Shown here piece by piece: positions 36,180 to 45,065 of a DNA stretch of 64,000 bases. Both the position numbers and the translations under genes were made by a program. The notes under the pieces are model-generated. The model was not told the origin of the DNA and made no database searches. It saw only the letters and a list, made by a program, of their open reading frames with translations. This DNA is from Hyphomonadaceae bacterium JAD_PAG50586_4 (GTDB lineage: Bacteria; Pseudomonadota; Alphaproteobacteria; Caulobacterales; Aquidulcibacteraceae), in contig CP096134.1 in the NCBI GenBank assembly GCA_023242925.1, positions 3,429,501-3,493,500 of the forward strand. The letters are read 5' to 3'. Positions within the stretch are counted from its first letter, which is position 1. The number at the start of each line of letters is the position of its first letter.

Positions 36180-37301
36180 TTACAGCGCTTGCTCAATAAA
36201 GCTGGGGTCGTGCAGGCCGGCTTTCGACGTGTCGCGATGTTTGCGCGCGCGGATCTCCTGGACCATGTCCAGCGCGCTCTTCTTCACCGGCGGGAGCGCG
36301 GCGTCGCTCAGTGCAAGAGGCGTGACCCGATCACCCCAGCGCACCAGATGCGCACACACGGTGAGGCCGGCGCCGAAGGCTGGCATCAGCACCAGCGCGC
36401 CCGGCTTCACGCGGCCCTCCTCCAGCGCTTCCGCGAGCGCCACAGGCACAGTCGCCGCACTCATATTGCCGTAGCGCTGGACGGTGAGCATCACCTTCTC
36501 CATCGGGATGCCGCTGCGGCTGACCACAGCGTCGATGATGCGCATATTGGCTTGGTGCGGCACGACGAGATCAATATCGTCCGGCGTGACACCGCACTTT
36601 TTCATCACGGCTTGGCTGGCTTGCACCATGCCTTGCACGGCGCGTTTGAAAATTTCCTGGCCGTCGAAATCCCATTCGGTGTCGCCCGAGGTGACGCCGC
36701 GATTGGTGTAGGCTGTGCCCATGCCGCGCACGCGCAGCGTTTGGCGCGCATCGGCCAAGCAGCCCAGCTCCTCGCCAAGAATGCCTTCTTGCTTGTCGGT
36801 CGCCTGCAGCACGACAGCGGCGCAGCCGTCGCCGAACAACACTGCGACGTTGCGATTGTCCCAATCCATGAACGGCGAGATCAGTTCGACGCCAATCACG
36901 ACGGCGGTTTTTACAACGCCGGTGCGGATCATCGCGGTGGCGGCGGTCAGGCTGTAGAGAAAGCTCGTGCAAGCGGTGTTGAGATCCATCGACGCGGCTT
37001 TGGTCGCGCCGATCGCGACTTGCACACCGGACGCGCAATTCGGCACCAGCTCGTCGTTCGAGCAAGAGCCATAGACGATGAGATCGACTTGGCCGCCCTC
37101 GATGCCGGCGCACGCCAAAGCGCGCTTGGCGGCGATCACGGCCATCTCGATGGCGGAGACATGGCTGACGCGCCGCTCCTTCATACCGGTACGGCTGGTG
37201 ATCCATTCGTCGGTGGTGTCGAGAAACTTGGAGAGGTCGTCGTTGGTGAGCGTGGCCGGCGGCATGCATTTGCCCCAGCCCGTTATCGCGGCGTAAGTCA
37301 T
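36180..37301 (-). CDS. 3-oxoacyl-ACP synthase III-like enzyme
   Basis: 373 residues of the FabH/KAS III fold. Nucleophile Cys in LNTACTSFLY, His in VPHQANMRI, Asn in QRYGNMSAA. This is the full triad, so decarboxylative or non-decarboxylative condensation is possible. Whether it is FabH itself or a related acyltransferase (e.g. alkylquinolone or hydroxymethylglutaryl-type) cannot be told. Start ATG 37301 (MTYAAITGWG); a longer start at 37337 is possible. Confidence 0.88.
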   Translation of the reverse strand: MTYAAITGWGKCMPPATLTNDDLSKFLDTTDEWITSRTGMKERRVSHVSAIEMAVIAAKRALACAGIEGGQVDLIVYGSCSNDELVPNCASGVQVAIGATKAASMDLNTACTSFLYSLTAATAMIRTGVVKTAVVIGVELISPFMDWDNRNVAVLFGDGCAAVVLQATDKQEGILGEELGCLADARQTLRVRGMGTAYTNRGVTSGDTEWDFDGQEIFKRAVQGMVQASQAVMKKCGVTPDDIDLVVPHQANMRIIDAVVSRSGIPMEKVMLTVQRYGNMSAATVPVALAEALEEGRVKPGALVLMPAFGAGLTVCAHLVRWGDRVTPLALSDAALPPVKKSALDMVQEIRARKHRDTSKAGLHDPSFIEQAL

Positions 37302-37447
37302 CCGGTCGCCTTTGTTCTGCTGGGGCATCGCTAGCAAGCCCAGGCCCCGCCGTCACGCACCCTGACGCAGCCAAATCGCGCTGCAGCGCAGCGAAACCGG
37401 GATTTTCGGCCCAAGCCGGGTCTTCCGACTCATGCTAAGCGCGGGCC

Positions 37448-37855
37448 ATGCAAGCTGTCGCTCAAGCCACCTCGATCGTTCTCTCCGGCGCCTCGCTCGG
37501 TTGGATCATTTTGTTCTCGTTTGTGCTCTCTCCGGTTGCGTTCAAAACCTTCGACGCGGGCCGGGCCGAGCGGATCGTGAAAATGGTGATGAATTCCGGG
37601 CACGGGATTTTGGGGCTGATCGCATTCGCCGCGGGTGCTGCGGGATTTTTCTCCGGCGCAGTCGCGGGCGGTTCGGTCGCGATGGTCGGCGGGGCGTTCG
37701 CCTTCATGTGCAAGTTCGCGCTGGCGCCGCGCGAGGATAAGCCGATCAAAGGCCATCGCGTGGTGAAGACAGCGCGCATCGTCGCCTCCGGCCTCACGGC
37801 GTTTATCATGCCCGTCATGTTCGCCGCGATCGTGCTGACGATGCTGGGGATTTAA
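37448..37855 (+). CDS. DUF4149-like membrane protein
   Basis: 135 residues with four hydrophobic helices; DUF4149/TMEM205-like (VLSPVAFKTFDAGRAERIV; the loop then VMNSGHGILGLIAF). An inner-membrane protein of unknown function. Convergent with the phospholipase-like gene (4-bp overlap). Confidence 0.7.
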   Translation: MQAVAQATSIVLSGASLGWIILFSFVLSPVAFKTFDAGRAERIVKMVMNSGHGILGLIAFAAGAAGFFSGAVAGGSVAMVGGAFAFMCKFALAPREDKPIKGHRVVKTARIVASGLTAFIMPVMFAAIVLTMLGI

Positions 37856-39603
37856 GCCGCGACCGTCGCACCGCCGCTTTGCAGAGACCGGCGCGCGCGT
37901 TCGATCCAGGTGGCGATATCATCTTCGGTTGGCGCAGGCGCTGTGCCCCAGGCGCGCTGACCTTCATCCGACAAGCCCCAGCGCGCGACGCCGTCGCAGA
38001 GCTCTGTCGCGTCCATCGCCACCAGCTCTTGCGCATCATGCACGCCGCACGCCACGAGCGCTTGCGCTTCGCGTGACTTGAGACCGGGCACGGTGCACGC
38101 CAACAACGCCTGGCTCTGCCAATCGCGGATCACTTGCGCGGAGATGTGGCGCGCATCGATTTGCTTGGACGCTTCGTCCGCTTTCGCGGCGATCAGATCA
38201 GCGATCGTTCGCACGCCGACGGCTTCGAGGCGCTTGGCCGTTTTCGGGCCGATGGATGGCGCTTGCACGACCGGGGCATTTTCGTTGAGCGTGAAACGCG
38301 GCAGCGACTTCTCCTGCTTGGCGCGTGGCGCGCCGACCGGCAACTCGCGCGGAATGATAGGCTCTTTCGCAGGCTTCGGCGCAGGCGCGGGTGCGGCGGC
38401 TTCCGGCGCGACCGCTTCGACAGGCGTCACAAGAGGGGCGACAGCGGCGATCTTCGCGGGCTTTGGCGTTTCCGCCTTTGGCTTTGGCGCAGGCGCGGGC
38501 GCTTCGGCCACCTTCGGCGTCGGCGTAGGCGCTGCGGCGACCACCGGCTTCGGCTTGGGCGCGGGCTTCGGTGTGGGCTTTGGTGTGGGCTTTGGTTTTG
38601 GCGCAGCATTCGCTTTGCCGCGCGCGGGTGCGCCTTCACCAGCCTTCGCGCCAATTTCGCGCGGCCATTTGGCGTCGAGCGACGAGAGCGCGGTCTTGCT
38701 CACCTCGCTGGCGTAGAGCGCGCGCACGACCTTGTCGTCTTCGCCGAGCGTGTTGCGCACTTTGCCGGTGCGGCGGAATTCCTCGTATTGCGCTTCGACC
38801 TCTTTGCGCGCGGCCGCGTCGTCCATCAGCTTCAGCACAGCTTGGATCGGCGTTTCAAGCGCGAGGAAAAAGGCCTGCAGCGCGCCGCCCACTTTCGGCG
38901 GCGCGACAGCTGCTTCCTCGAACGCGCGATCGAGAATGCGTGCGAAGCCAATTGCGGCGTGGCCGACGAGCTTGGCGATCGTATCCTTCAGCTCTTGATC
39001 GAGGCCCGCTGGCGGGTCCTTCACGCCTTTCTCAAGGTCGTAGTGATCGATCACCAGCTCGTAGTGCGGGTTCGACGCTTTGGCGCCCGCCAGCACCATT
39101 TCCGCGAGCCATTTGTCGCCCGCAGGCACAGCCACATCAGGATAGCCGCCGAGATCGCGCTCAAGGATTTGCTGGAAGGTCTTGTACGATTTCGAGAAGC
39201 TCCATTCGACCGCGCGGTGAATGACGCCCTCTTCTTCCGTTTGGTGCGTGTGGAAGGGCTGGATCGGGTCGGCGTAATAATGGCTCATCACGCCGGCCGA
39301 CCACGCGGCCTGTTGCCAATCCTTGGCCGCGAGCGCGCGCACTGTGCGGCGGTACCATTCCTCGCACGCTTCAACCGCGCCGCCCCAATTGCCGTCGCGC
39401 ACGTGCAGAACGTGGTTCTTGAAATCCTTGAACACCTCGTCGGGCGCCTTGGCGCCTTTGAGATATTCGTCGTGATAGTGGAGCAGCAAATTGCGCCAAT
39501 CCTCGGCGGCCGGCGCACGGAGGTGGCGCAGCGCGTCCACCGCGATGCGATGGTGATTGGATCGGCAGCGGCTCGCGAAAACGACCGCATACAGCAAAGA
39601 CAT
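37852..39603 (-). CDS. Zinc-dependent phospholipase C-like domain fused to DUF4332 (HhH)
   Basis: 583 residues. The N-terminal about 300 residues look like zinc-dependent phospholipase C/S1-P1 nuclease: HHRIAVDALRHL, LLLHYHDEYL and SHYYADPIQPFHTH supply candidate zinc His/Asp ligands. A Pro/Lys/Ala linker (about 300-430) leads to a C-terminal DUF4332 region with helix-hairpin-helix repeats (SIGPKTAKRLEAVG; VPGLKSREAQAL). No signal peptide is visible, so it may be cytoplasmic, unlike typical PLC. The fusion is unusual; substrate unknown. Confidence 0.7.
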   Translation of the reverse strand: MSLLYAVVFASRCRSNHHRIAVDALRHLRAPAAEDWRNLLLHYHDEYLKGAKAPDEVFKDFKNHVLHVRDGNWGGAVEACEEWYRRTVRALAAKDWQQAAWSAGVMSHYYADPIQPFHTHQTEEEGVIHRAVEWSFSKSYKTFQQILERDLGGYPDVAVPAGDKWLAEMVLAGAKASNPHYELVIDHYDLEKGVKDPPAGLDQELKDTIAKLVGHAAIGFARILDRAFEEAAVAPPKVGGALQAFFLALETPIQAVLKLMDDAAARKEVEAQYEEFRRTGKVRNTLGEDDKVVRALYASEVSKTALSSLDAKWPREIGAKAGEGAPARGKANAAPKPKPTPKPTPKPAPKPKPVVAAAPTPTPKVAEAPAPAPKPKAETPKPAKIAAVAPLVTPVEAVAPEAAAPAPAPKPAKEPIIPRELPVGAPRAKQEKSLPRFTLNENAPVVQAPSIGPKTAKRLEAVGVRTIADLIAAKADEASKQIDARHISAQVIRDWQSQALLACTVPGLKSREAQALVACGVHDAQELVAMDATELCDGVARWGLSDEGQRAWGTAPAPTEDDIATWIERARRSLQSGGATVAA

Positions 39604-39692
39604 GGAAGAGCGCCCCTCGCCCCAGGAATGAATGCGAGGTTAAAAACTGGCGTGGGTTTGGTTAGCGAGCCGTTAAAATGGCGCGCAAAGTA

Positions 39693-41354
39693 TCAGTCGT
39701 CGCCGCGCACCAAGCCCCAATCCTCACAAAGAATGCGCACCAGATCCTCGTGGCGGTGCTCGATCACGTCGAGCGTCCACTCATCCACATTGGCGATGGA
39801 CTTGGTCAGGGCATGGATGGGCGCGCCGGGAGAATTGAAAAGAATACGCTTTTTCTCGGGGAACGGCTTGTTGTCGGCGACCTTATTTTGTTCGTAGGTG
39901 ATGAGCGTCAGATTGCCGAGCAGATGGCAGAGCTCGCCACGCAGCGCGGAATCCGGGAAGCGTTCGTTCCACCAATTGGCGCCGCTTTTGGGCATGATGT
40001 GCTCGACGGTGGCGTCGTCGGTCATCGTCAGCACGCTGCCGCCCGGCATCGCCGCCTCGACGCGGAGCAGCAGCAAGCGGCGCTGTCGGTCGCGTTTGCG
40101 CGAGCGATTGAGCGTGGCGATGAATTTCAGATGCTCGGCGTGGCTAAGTTCGAGCGCACCCTTCTCGCCGTGCAGCTGCTTGTCGTCGCCAACGCCTTTG
40201 ACGGCGCGTTCGTAGCGCTTTTCCTGCACCCGATTGTCGATGACGCCGAGTTCGCAGGCAAACGCGTAACGATCGAGCGCTTGGAAGAATTTGCGCGCGC
40301 GTTCGTGCTCGCTGGAATGCTCGGCAAGGAAAGCGATCGCGGCGGGCGCCCAATCCCATTCCTCGACCTGCTTCATCATCTTCACGCGTCGGTTCACTTC
40401 GGCGCTGTAGGGGCCAACATCGATCGAGCCTGTGAACACCGCGCGCAGGGCTTCGGCGTAACGCGGCAATTGATCGAACAGGAACGTGCGCACGCCGCCG
40501 GCTCGATCCACGGCCGTGCGGAACGCGGCCAGATCGCCCGGCGACAAGAGCTGCTCTCCGGTCAGCAAGAACGGCATCATGTAGAGCAATTTCGCGAAAT
40601 TCTCGCGCTCGAACATATCCTCGATTTGCTCCCATTTGCGCGCGGCGGCTTCGGCCTCGGCGTTGGAGAGCTTGGAGTTTTCTAAGAGATCGCTCTTGAT
40701 GATGTCGGCGTGGGAGAGCGGCGAGCCGCGCTTGTTGAGCGTATTGAACACCGTCTGCGCGCAGCCGCGCTCGTCCGCATCGACCACGTTGAGCGTGCAG
40801 CAGCGCGCAACATAGGAAATGAACGCGTCGAGTTCGCGATCATCCAAACGCGCGAGTTCGCTTTCGATCGTGCGCGCAGCGCCGACGAGCAAATCCTTTG
40901 AATCGATGCCGATCTCAGCATGCTGCGCCATCGCCGACATCTGCCCCGGCTCCTGCACGTAACCGCGATAGAAGTTCGCGTCCTCCTCACGCAGGAAAAG
41001 CCGCGGCTGGTCGCCGTCCATGATCAGCGCTTGGTAGTGACGCGTACGACCCGGCAAGCGATCGCGGACATAAGCGATGATCATCGTCAGCGTAGAGAGA
41101 CGCTGCTGGCCGTCGGAAATTTCGAGCTTGCCGTGGTTCTTCACCAGCACGATCTGGCCGATGAAATAGAACGAGGCGCGGCGCTGATAGGCGCGCCACA
41201 AGTCCTGGATCAGCTGGCGCACTTCGCGCTCGCCCCACGTGTAGGGCCGCTGATAGCGCGGCACTTTGAGCGCCGCCTTGCGCGTCAGCACCGAGGCGAG
41301 ATTCAGAATCTGTGACGTGAGACCCAGCGGTGTGTCGCCAAATGCGTGCGCCAT
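39693..41354 (-). CDS. GmrSD-like DUF262-DUF1524 protein (putative type IV restriction)
   Basis: 553 residues combining an N-terminal DUF262 domain (VPRYQRPYTW; ISDGQQRLSTL, a ParB-like nucleotidase fold) and a C-terminal DUF1524 His-Me finger nuclease (DATVEHIMPKS, LGNLTLITYEQNKVADNKPF). The arrangement is that of GmrS fused to GmrD in one chain. Such proteins cut modified (often glucosylated hydroxymethylcytosine) phage DNA. It stands alone among housekeeping genes. Confidence 0.85.
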   Translation of the reverse strand: MAHAFGDTPLGLTSQILNLASVLTRKAALKVPRYQRPYTWGEREVRQLIQDLWRAYQRRASFYFIGQIVLVKNHGKLEISDGQQRLSTLTMIIAYVRDRLPGRTRHYQALIMDGDQPRLFLREEDANFYRGYVQEPGQMSAMAQHAEIGIDSKDLLVGAARTIESELARLDDRELDAFISYVARCCTLNVVDADERGCAQTVFNTLNKRGSPLSHADIIKSDLLENSKLSNAEAEAAARKWEQIEDMFERENFAKLLYMMPFLLTGEQLLSPGDLAAFRTAVDRAGGVRTFLFDQLPRYAEALRAVFTGSIDVGPYSAEVNRRVKMMKQVEEWDWAPAAIAFLAEHSSEHERARKFFQALDRYAFACELGVIDNRVQEKRYERAVKGVGDDKQLHGEKGALELSHAEHLKFIATLNRSRKRDRQRRLLLLRVEAAMPGGSVLTMTDDATVEHIMPKSGANWWNERFPDSALRGELCHLLGNLTLITYEQNKVADNKPFPEKKRILFNSPGAPIHALTKSIANVDEWTLDVIEHRHEDLVRILCEDWGLVRGDD

Positions 41355-41480
41355 ACTCTATCCCCGCCCCCACACGTGTTTATCGTTGGCGTATCGTTAC
41401 TAGCTCGACACGATCGCGCAATGCGGCGCGGCGATGCTCACAGCGTGCGCTGCGCCACAGTCGCTGAAACGACACGCATT

Positions 41481-42311
41481 TCAGACCGATGCAAAATCGG
41501 AAAGCAGCTGCACGTCGAAATGGGGTGCGCTGGAAACGGCGGCGGCGGCGGTAAAACCGCGCGTATGAAACGCACGGAACACGGCGCGCGCAGCGCCGGC
41601 GTCCGTGAACGCGGCGCGATGGGTGCGCGCTTGTCCAGGATTCGCGATCAGGACATTGGCGACGCGACGCGCAATCGCCTCGCCGCTATCGAGCCACACG
41701 CATGGGCGCGGCGCTGCGGCGGCAAGTTCTTGCGCCAAGAGCGGAAAATGCGTGCAGGCGAGCGCCACCACATCGAGTTCGGCCCCGCCAGGCGCGCCGA
41801 ATAGACCGTCTATTGCTTCTGTGATCGCAGCCACCCCAGGCTCCTCGCCGCGCAATTTGCGCTCCGCCGCTTCAACCAAAGCCGACGAACCAAACCGCAC
41901 CACCCGCTTATCGGGCGCGAATTGGGCGATGAGGTCGTTGGTGTAGGCGCGCCGCACCGTCGCGGGCGTGGCGAGCAGGCCGATGATGCCCGTCCGCGTG
42001 AGCGCCGCCGCTGGTTTGATTGGCGGAACGACACCCACCACGGGGATTGCGAGCGCGCTGCGGACGACATCCAGCGCAATGGTGGAGGCCGTGTTGCACG
42101 CCACCACCACAAGCTCAGGCGACCATTGCTCGACCATATGCGCCAGCAATGCCGGCACGCGGGCGCGCAATTCGGCGTCAGTTTTCAGCCCGTACGGCAG
42201 CCACGCATTGTCGGCGACATAGTCCAGCTCGAGCGCATGGCCGGACGCGGCGATCGCGTCGAGCACGGAAAGCCCGCCAACGCCGGAATCGAACACCAAG
42301 ACGCGCTTCAT
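41481..42311 (-). CDS. murI: Glutamate racemase
   Basis: 276 residues. Substrate motif DSGVGGLS, and the two catalytic Cys in VVACNTAST and ALACTHFPLL. It converts L- to D-glutamate for peptidoglycan. Start ATG 42311; ATG 42323 is possible. TTAACC sites overlap its 5' end and may affect expression. Confidence 0.93.
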   Translation of the reverse strand: MKRVLVFDSGVGGLSVLDAIAASGHALELDYVADNAWLPYGLKTDAELRARVPALLAHMVEQWSPELVVVACNTASTIALDVVRSALAIPVVGVVPPIKPAAALTRTGIIGLLATPATVRRAYTNDLIAQFAPDKRVVRFGSSALVEAAERKLRGEEPGVAAITEAIDGLFGAPGGAELDVVALACTHFPLLAQELAAAAPRPCVWLDSGEAIARRVANVLIANPGQARTHRAAFTDAGAARAVFRAFHTRGFTAAAAVSSAPHFDVQLLSDFASV

Positions 42312-42315
42312 CGCG

Positions 42316-42442
42316 TTAACCATTTGGGCCGAACGCCATAATCCGAGGGCGTTAACCAATATGATGATTTTCTCATGTTTTTTGCAGCCGTTTCGGCGCT
42401 TCCGGGCCCACAGCACATAGCTGTGGAAACCACTCCTTAACC
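42316..42442. promoter_or_regulatory. Cluster of TTAACC (CtrA half-site-like) motifs
   Basis: TTAACCAT at 42316-42323, TTAACCA at 42352-42358 and TTAACC at 42437-42442 lie in the murI/42533 divergent region. CtrA in Caulobacter binds TTAA-N7-TTAA, and TTAACCAT half sites. No full consensus was found, so this is suggestive only. Confidence 0.35.
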
Positions 42443-42532
42443 GAGTTTGCGCGACTCATACTTTGGGTTAGTGACGCTGGATGGGGTTAACGTCAACGCG
42501 CCACGGAGCGCGTTTGAACGGGGTCGGAAATC

Positions 42533-43483
42533 ATGAACGCGATCGGCAAATCATCTGCGATCTTCGTGACGCTTTCGGGTTTGTTTTGGGGCGGCTGGAT
42601 TGTCGGCTCGCAAACGCCTGAAGGTCAGGAAGCCATTGCGCGCGCCTACGCTGCCTATGAGGAGCAGCAGGCTACTGCGAACGAAAATCTCTTCGACACG
42701 ACCGCGCTGCGCGCGATCGTCTGCGGCGACCCGACATCGGTCGAGCAGAAGCCTTGCCTCGCGGTTGTCGCCGCAGGCCGTCTCTTCATCGTCGACGCCG
42801 GCACAGGCGCTGCTTCGTCGCTCACACGCCGCAACATCCCAATGGATCGCTTGGGCGCAGTGCTGCTGACGGACGCGGACATGCCCCAAGTCGCCGACCT
42901 CGCCGCCGTCTATAATGCAGCCTCGCGCAATGGCGGCACGGTGCTGCCTGTGTACGGCCCAGCCGAAACCCAACGCCTGGTCGACGGCTTGAATCAAGCA
43001 GGCGGCTTCGACGGCGCGTCAAACGGCTTGCAAGCCTGGGGTCCCTCGCCGGAGCCGGGTCGCTCGGTGATCGTGTTCGAAGCTGACGGCCTCGTCGTCT
43101 CCGCTTTCACCACGCAAGAGGACGCTTTCAGCGGCCGCGTCGCTTATCGCTTTGACTATCGCGGCCGTTCGATCGTTGTTGGCGGCGACGGCCAAGTGGC
43201 GGGCGCATCCGCCGCGCGCGACGCGGATGTCGTGCTGCAAAACGCCACCAGCGAACGCCACGCCACCTTGGACGGCCCGGCCACCGCCGCGCAAATCGCG
43301 ACCCAAGCCAGCGCGTCGAACACCGGCATGGTCGTACTCACCGGCGCCGACACGCCGATCGCCGCGCAAATGCAAGTCGCCGAAGCCCGCGCCACTGGCT
43401 TCGACGAGGTCCAATCGGCGCGCGTTGGCATGATGGTCGAGCTGCCGCTCGAAAACATGGAAATCAACGTCCGCCCGCTCTAA
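42533..43483 (+). CDS. MBL-fold protein lacking its zinc ligands (degenerate)
   Basis: 316 residues with a short N-terminal hydrophobic segment (IFVTLSGLFWGGWIVG; signal anchor). The first strand pattern of the family (LAVVAAGRLFIVDAG; AVLLTDADMPQVADL) is present, but the catalytic HxHxDH is D-A-D-M-P-Q at about 114-119, so zinc binding is probably lost. A later ERHATLDGPATAAQIA still resembles the family. It may be a non-enzymatic binding protein. Confidence 0.75.
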   Translation: MNAIGKSSAIFVTLSGLFWGGWIVGSQTPEGQEAIARAYAAYEEQQATANENLFDTTALRAIVCGDPTSVEQKPCLAVVAAGRLFIVDAGTGAASSLTRRNIPMDRLGAVLLTDADMPQVADLAAVYNAASRNGGTVLPVYGPAETQRLVDGLNQAGGFDGASNGLQAWGPSPEPGRSVIVFEADGLVVSAFTTQEDAFSGRVAYRFDYRGRSIVVGGDGQVAGASAARDADVVLQNATSERHATLDGPATAAQIATQASASNTGMVVLTGADTPIAAQMQVAEARATGFDEVQSARVGMMVELPLENMEINVRPL

Positions 43484-43505
43484 GACGACGAGCACTCGAA
43501 GTTCC

Positions 43506-43535
43506 AAAGGGAGCCCAACCGGGCTCCCTTTTCTT
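43506..43535 (+). terminator. Intrinsic terminator after the degenerate MBL gene
   Basis: The perfect 11-bp stem AAAGGGAGCCC/GGGCTCCCTTT with a 4-nt loop, followed by TTCTTT, 22 bases past the stop codon. Confidence 0.9.
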
Positions 43536-43586
43536 TGCGACGGACGCGCGCGGGTTTTGCGTTAGAATGAGATTGGAGAGGCGCTG

Positions 43587-45065
43587 ATGCCCGATCTCAA
43601 TCTCGCGGCGCTGGCCGCACACCGCTTTGGCTTTGGCCCACGACCGGGCGAGTTGGGCGCCATCGCTGACGATCCGCGCGGCTGGGTGAAGAGCCAGCTG
43701 CGCCAACCCACAGCGTTGCCGCCACAAATCGCGGCCCTCCCACCAGCGGAGGACGATCTGCTCGCGTTCGGCCGCTGGCTGGCGCGGCGACGGCTCAATG
43801 GCGGCAATGCCGCGCGCATTGAAGAGCGCGCCGAACGTCAGGGCGTCACCCAGGAGGAATTGCGTCGACTCTCGATCGAAGAGGATTTCGTCGAGAATTT
43901 TCGCGAGCGCGCCACCCGCGCCGTAGCCGCGCGTGTCGAAGCAGCGATCACCAGTGAGCGGCCCGTGTACGAGCGGCTGGTGCATTTTTGGTCGAACCAT
44001 TTCACGGTCTCGACCGCGAAACCCGCAGCAATTGCATTGCCGCCGTCGTTTGAGAAGGACGCGATCCGCCCCCACGTCAGCGGCAAGTTTGCCGACATGC
44101 TGCGCGCATCGAGCAAACATCCTGGCATGATTGTCTATCTCGACAATTGGCTCTCCGTCGGCCCCAACAGCGCCAGCGCGCAGAATCCACGTCGCGCGCG
44201 TCGTCTGCCCGGCGGCGCCCGGCCAACGGGGATCAACGAAAATCTCGCCCGCGAAATTCTTGAACTGCATACGCTCGGCGTCAATGGCGGCTACACGCAA
44301 GCCGACGTGCAAGCGCTCGCCGCCATCATCACCGGCTGGACTTACGAACGCGCACGTTTGCGCGATTACGTCAGCGACGCGCAAGGCGAGCGCAATGGCG
44401 CACAACTCTTCGAGTTCGACGCCGATGCGCACGAGCCTGGGCCGAAGACCTTGCTGGGGCGCACCTATACGCAAGACGGCGTAGCGCAGGGCGAAGCGGC
44501 GCTGAACGATCTGGCGGCCCACCCCGCCAGCGCGCGCTTCATCGCGACAAAACTCTGCCGCCACTACATCGCCGACACGCCGCCCACGCCGGCGATCGAA
44601 CGCGTCGCGCGCGCGTTTCACCAAAGCGACGGCGATTTGCGCCAGACCATGGAAGCGTTAGTCGATAGCCCAGAGGCTTGGGACGCGCCGCTCGCCAAAT
44701 TCAAGCGCCCCGAAGAATACGCGATCACGCTGCTGCGCGCGGTGAATGCGCGTGACATGCCGCCCGGCGCAGGGATCGCTGCGCTCACCGCCATGGGCCA
44801 GCGCCCCTATTCCGCACCTGGTCCCGACGGTTGGGCCGATAGCGCAGAGGCCTGGCTGACCGCCGATCTCGTCTGGAAACGCCTCGAATTTGCGCAAGCC
44901 TTCTCCAACCGCATCGCGCGCGCGGACATCGCTCCGATCGAACTGGGCGATGCCTGCCTCGGCCCTGTGATGAGCGATGAAACCCGCACCGCGATCATGC
45001 GCGCCGAAAGCCCAACACAGGGCTTGGCGCTCCTGTTCGGCGCGCCTGAGATGCAGCGGAGATGA
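43587..45065 (+). CDS. DUF1800 protein
   Basis: 492 residues of the DUF1800 family (HRFGFGPRPGELG; NLAREILELHTLGVNGGYTQ). Members are usually paired with DUF1501 proteins and are thought to work with secreted or Tat-exported partners. No signal peptide is visible at its own start, which has GGAGAGG upstream. It overlaps the DUF1501 gene by 4 bases. Function unknown. Confidence 0.9.
   Translation: MPDLNLAALAAHRFGFGPRPGELGAIADDPRGWVKSQLRQPTALPPQIAALPPAEDDLLAFGRWLARRRLNGGNAARIEERAERQGVTQEELRRLSIEEDFVENFRERATRAVAARVEAAITSERPVYERLVHFWSNHFTVSTAKPAAIALPPSFEKDAIRPHVSGKFADMLRASSKHPGMIVYLDNWLSVGPNSASAQNPRRARRLPGGARPTGINENLAREILELHTLGVNGGYTQADVQALAAIITGWTYERARLRDYVSDAQGERNGAQLFEFDADAHEPGPKTLLGRTYTQDGVAQGEAALNDLAAHPASARFIATKLCRHYIADTPPTPAIERVARAFHQSDGDLRQTMEALVDSPEAWDAPLAKFKRPEEYAITLLRAVNARDMPPGAGIAALTAMGQRPYSAPGPDGWADSAEAWLTADLVWKRLEFAQAFSNRIARADIAPIELGDACLGPVMSDETRTAIMRAESPTQGLALLFGAPEMQRR

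Noticed and set aside
36004-36474. A 156-codon frame beyond the GNAT gene
   Set aside because: It overlaps the KAS III-like gene in antisense and shows no recognisable domain.
42533-43483. Active MBL hydrolase
   Set aside because: The HxHxDH ligands are absent, so an active-enzyme label would be misleading.
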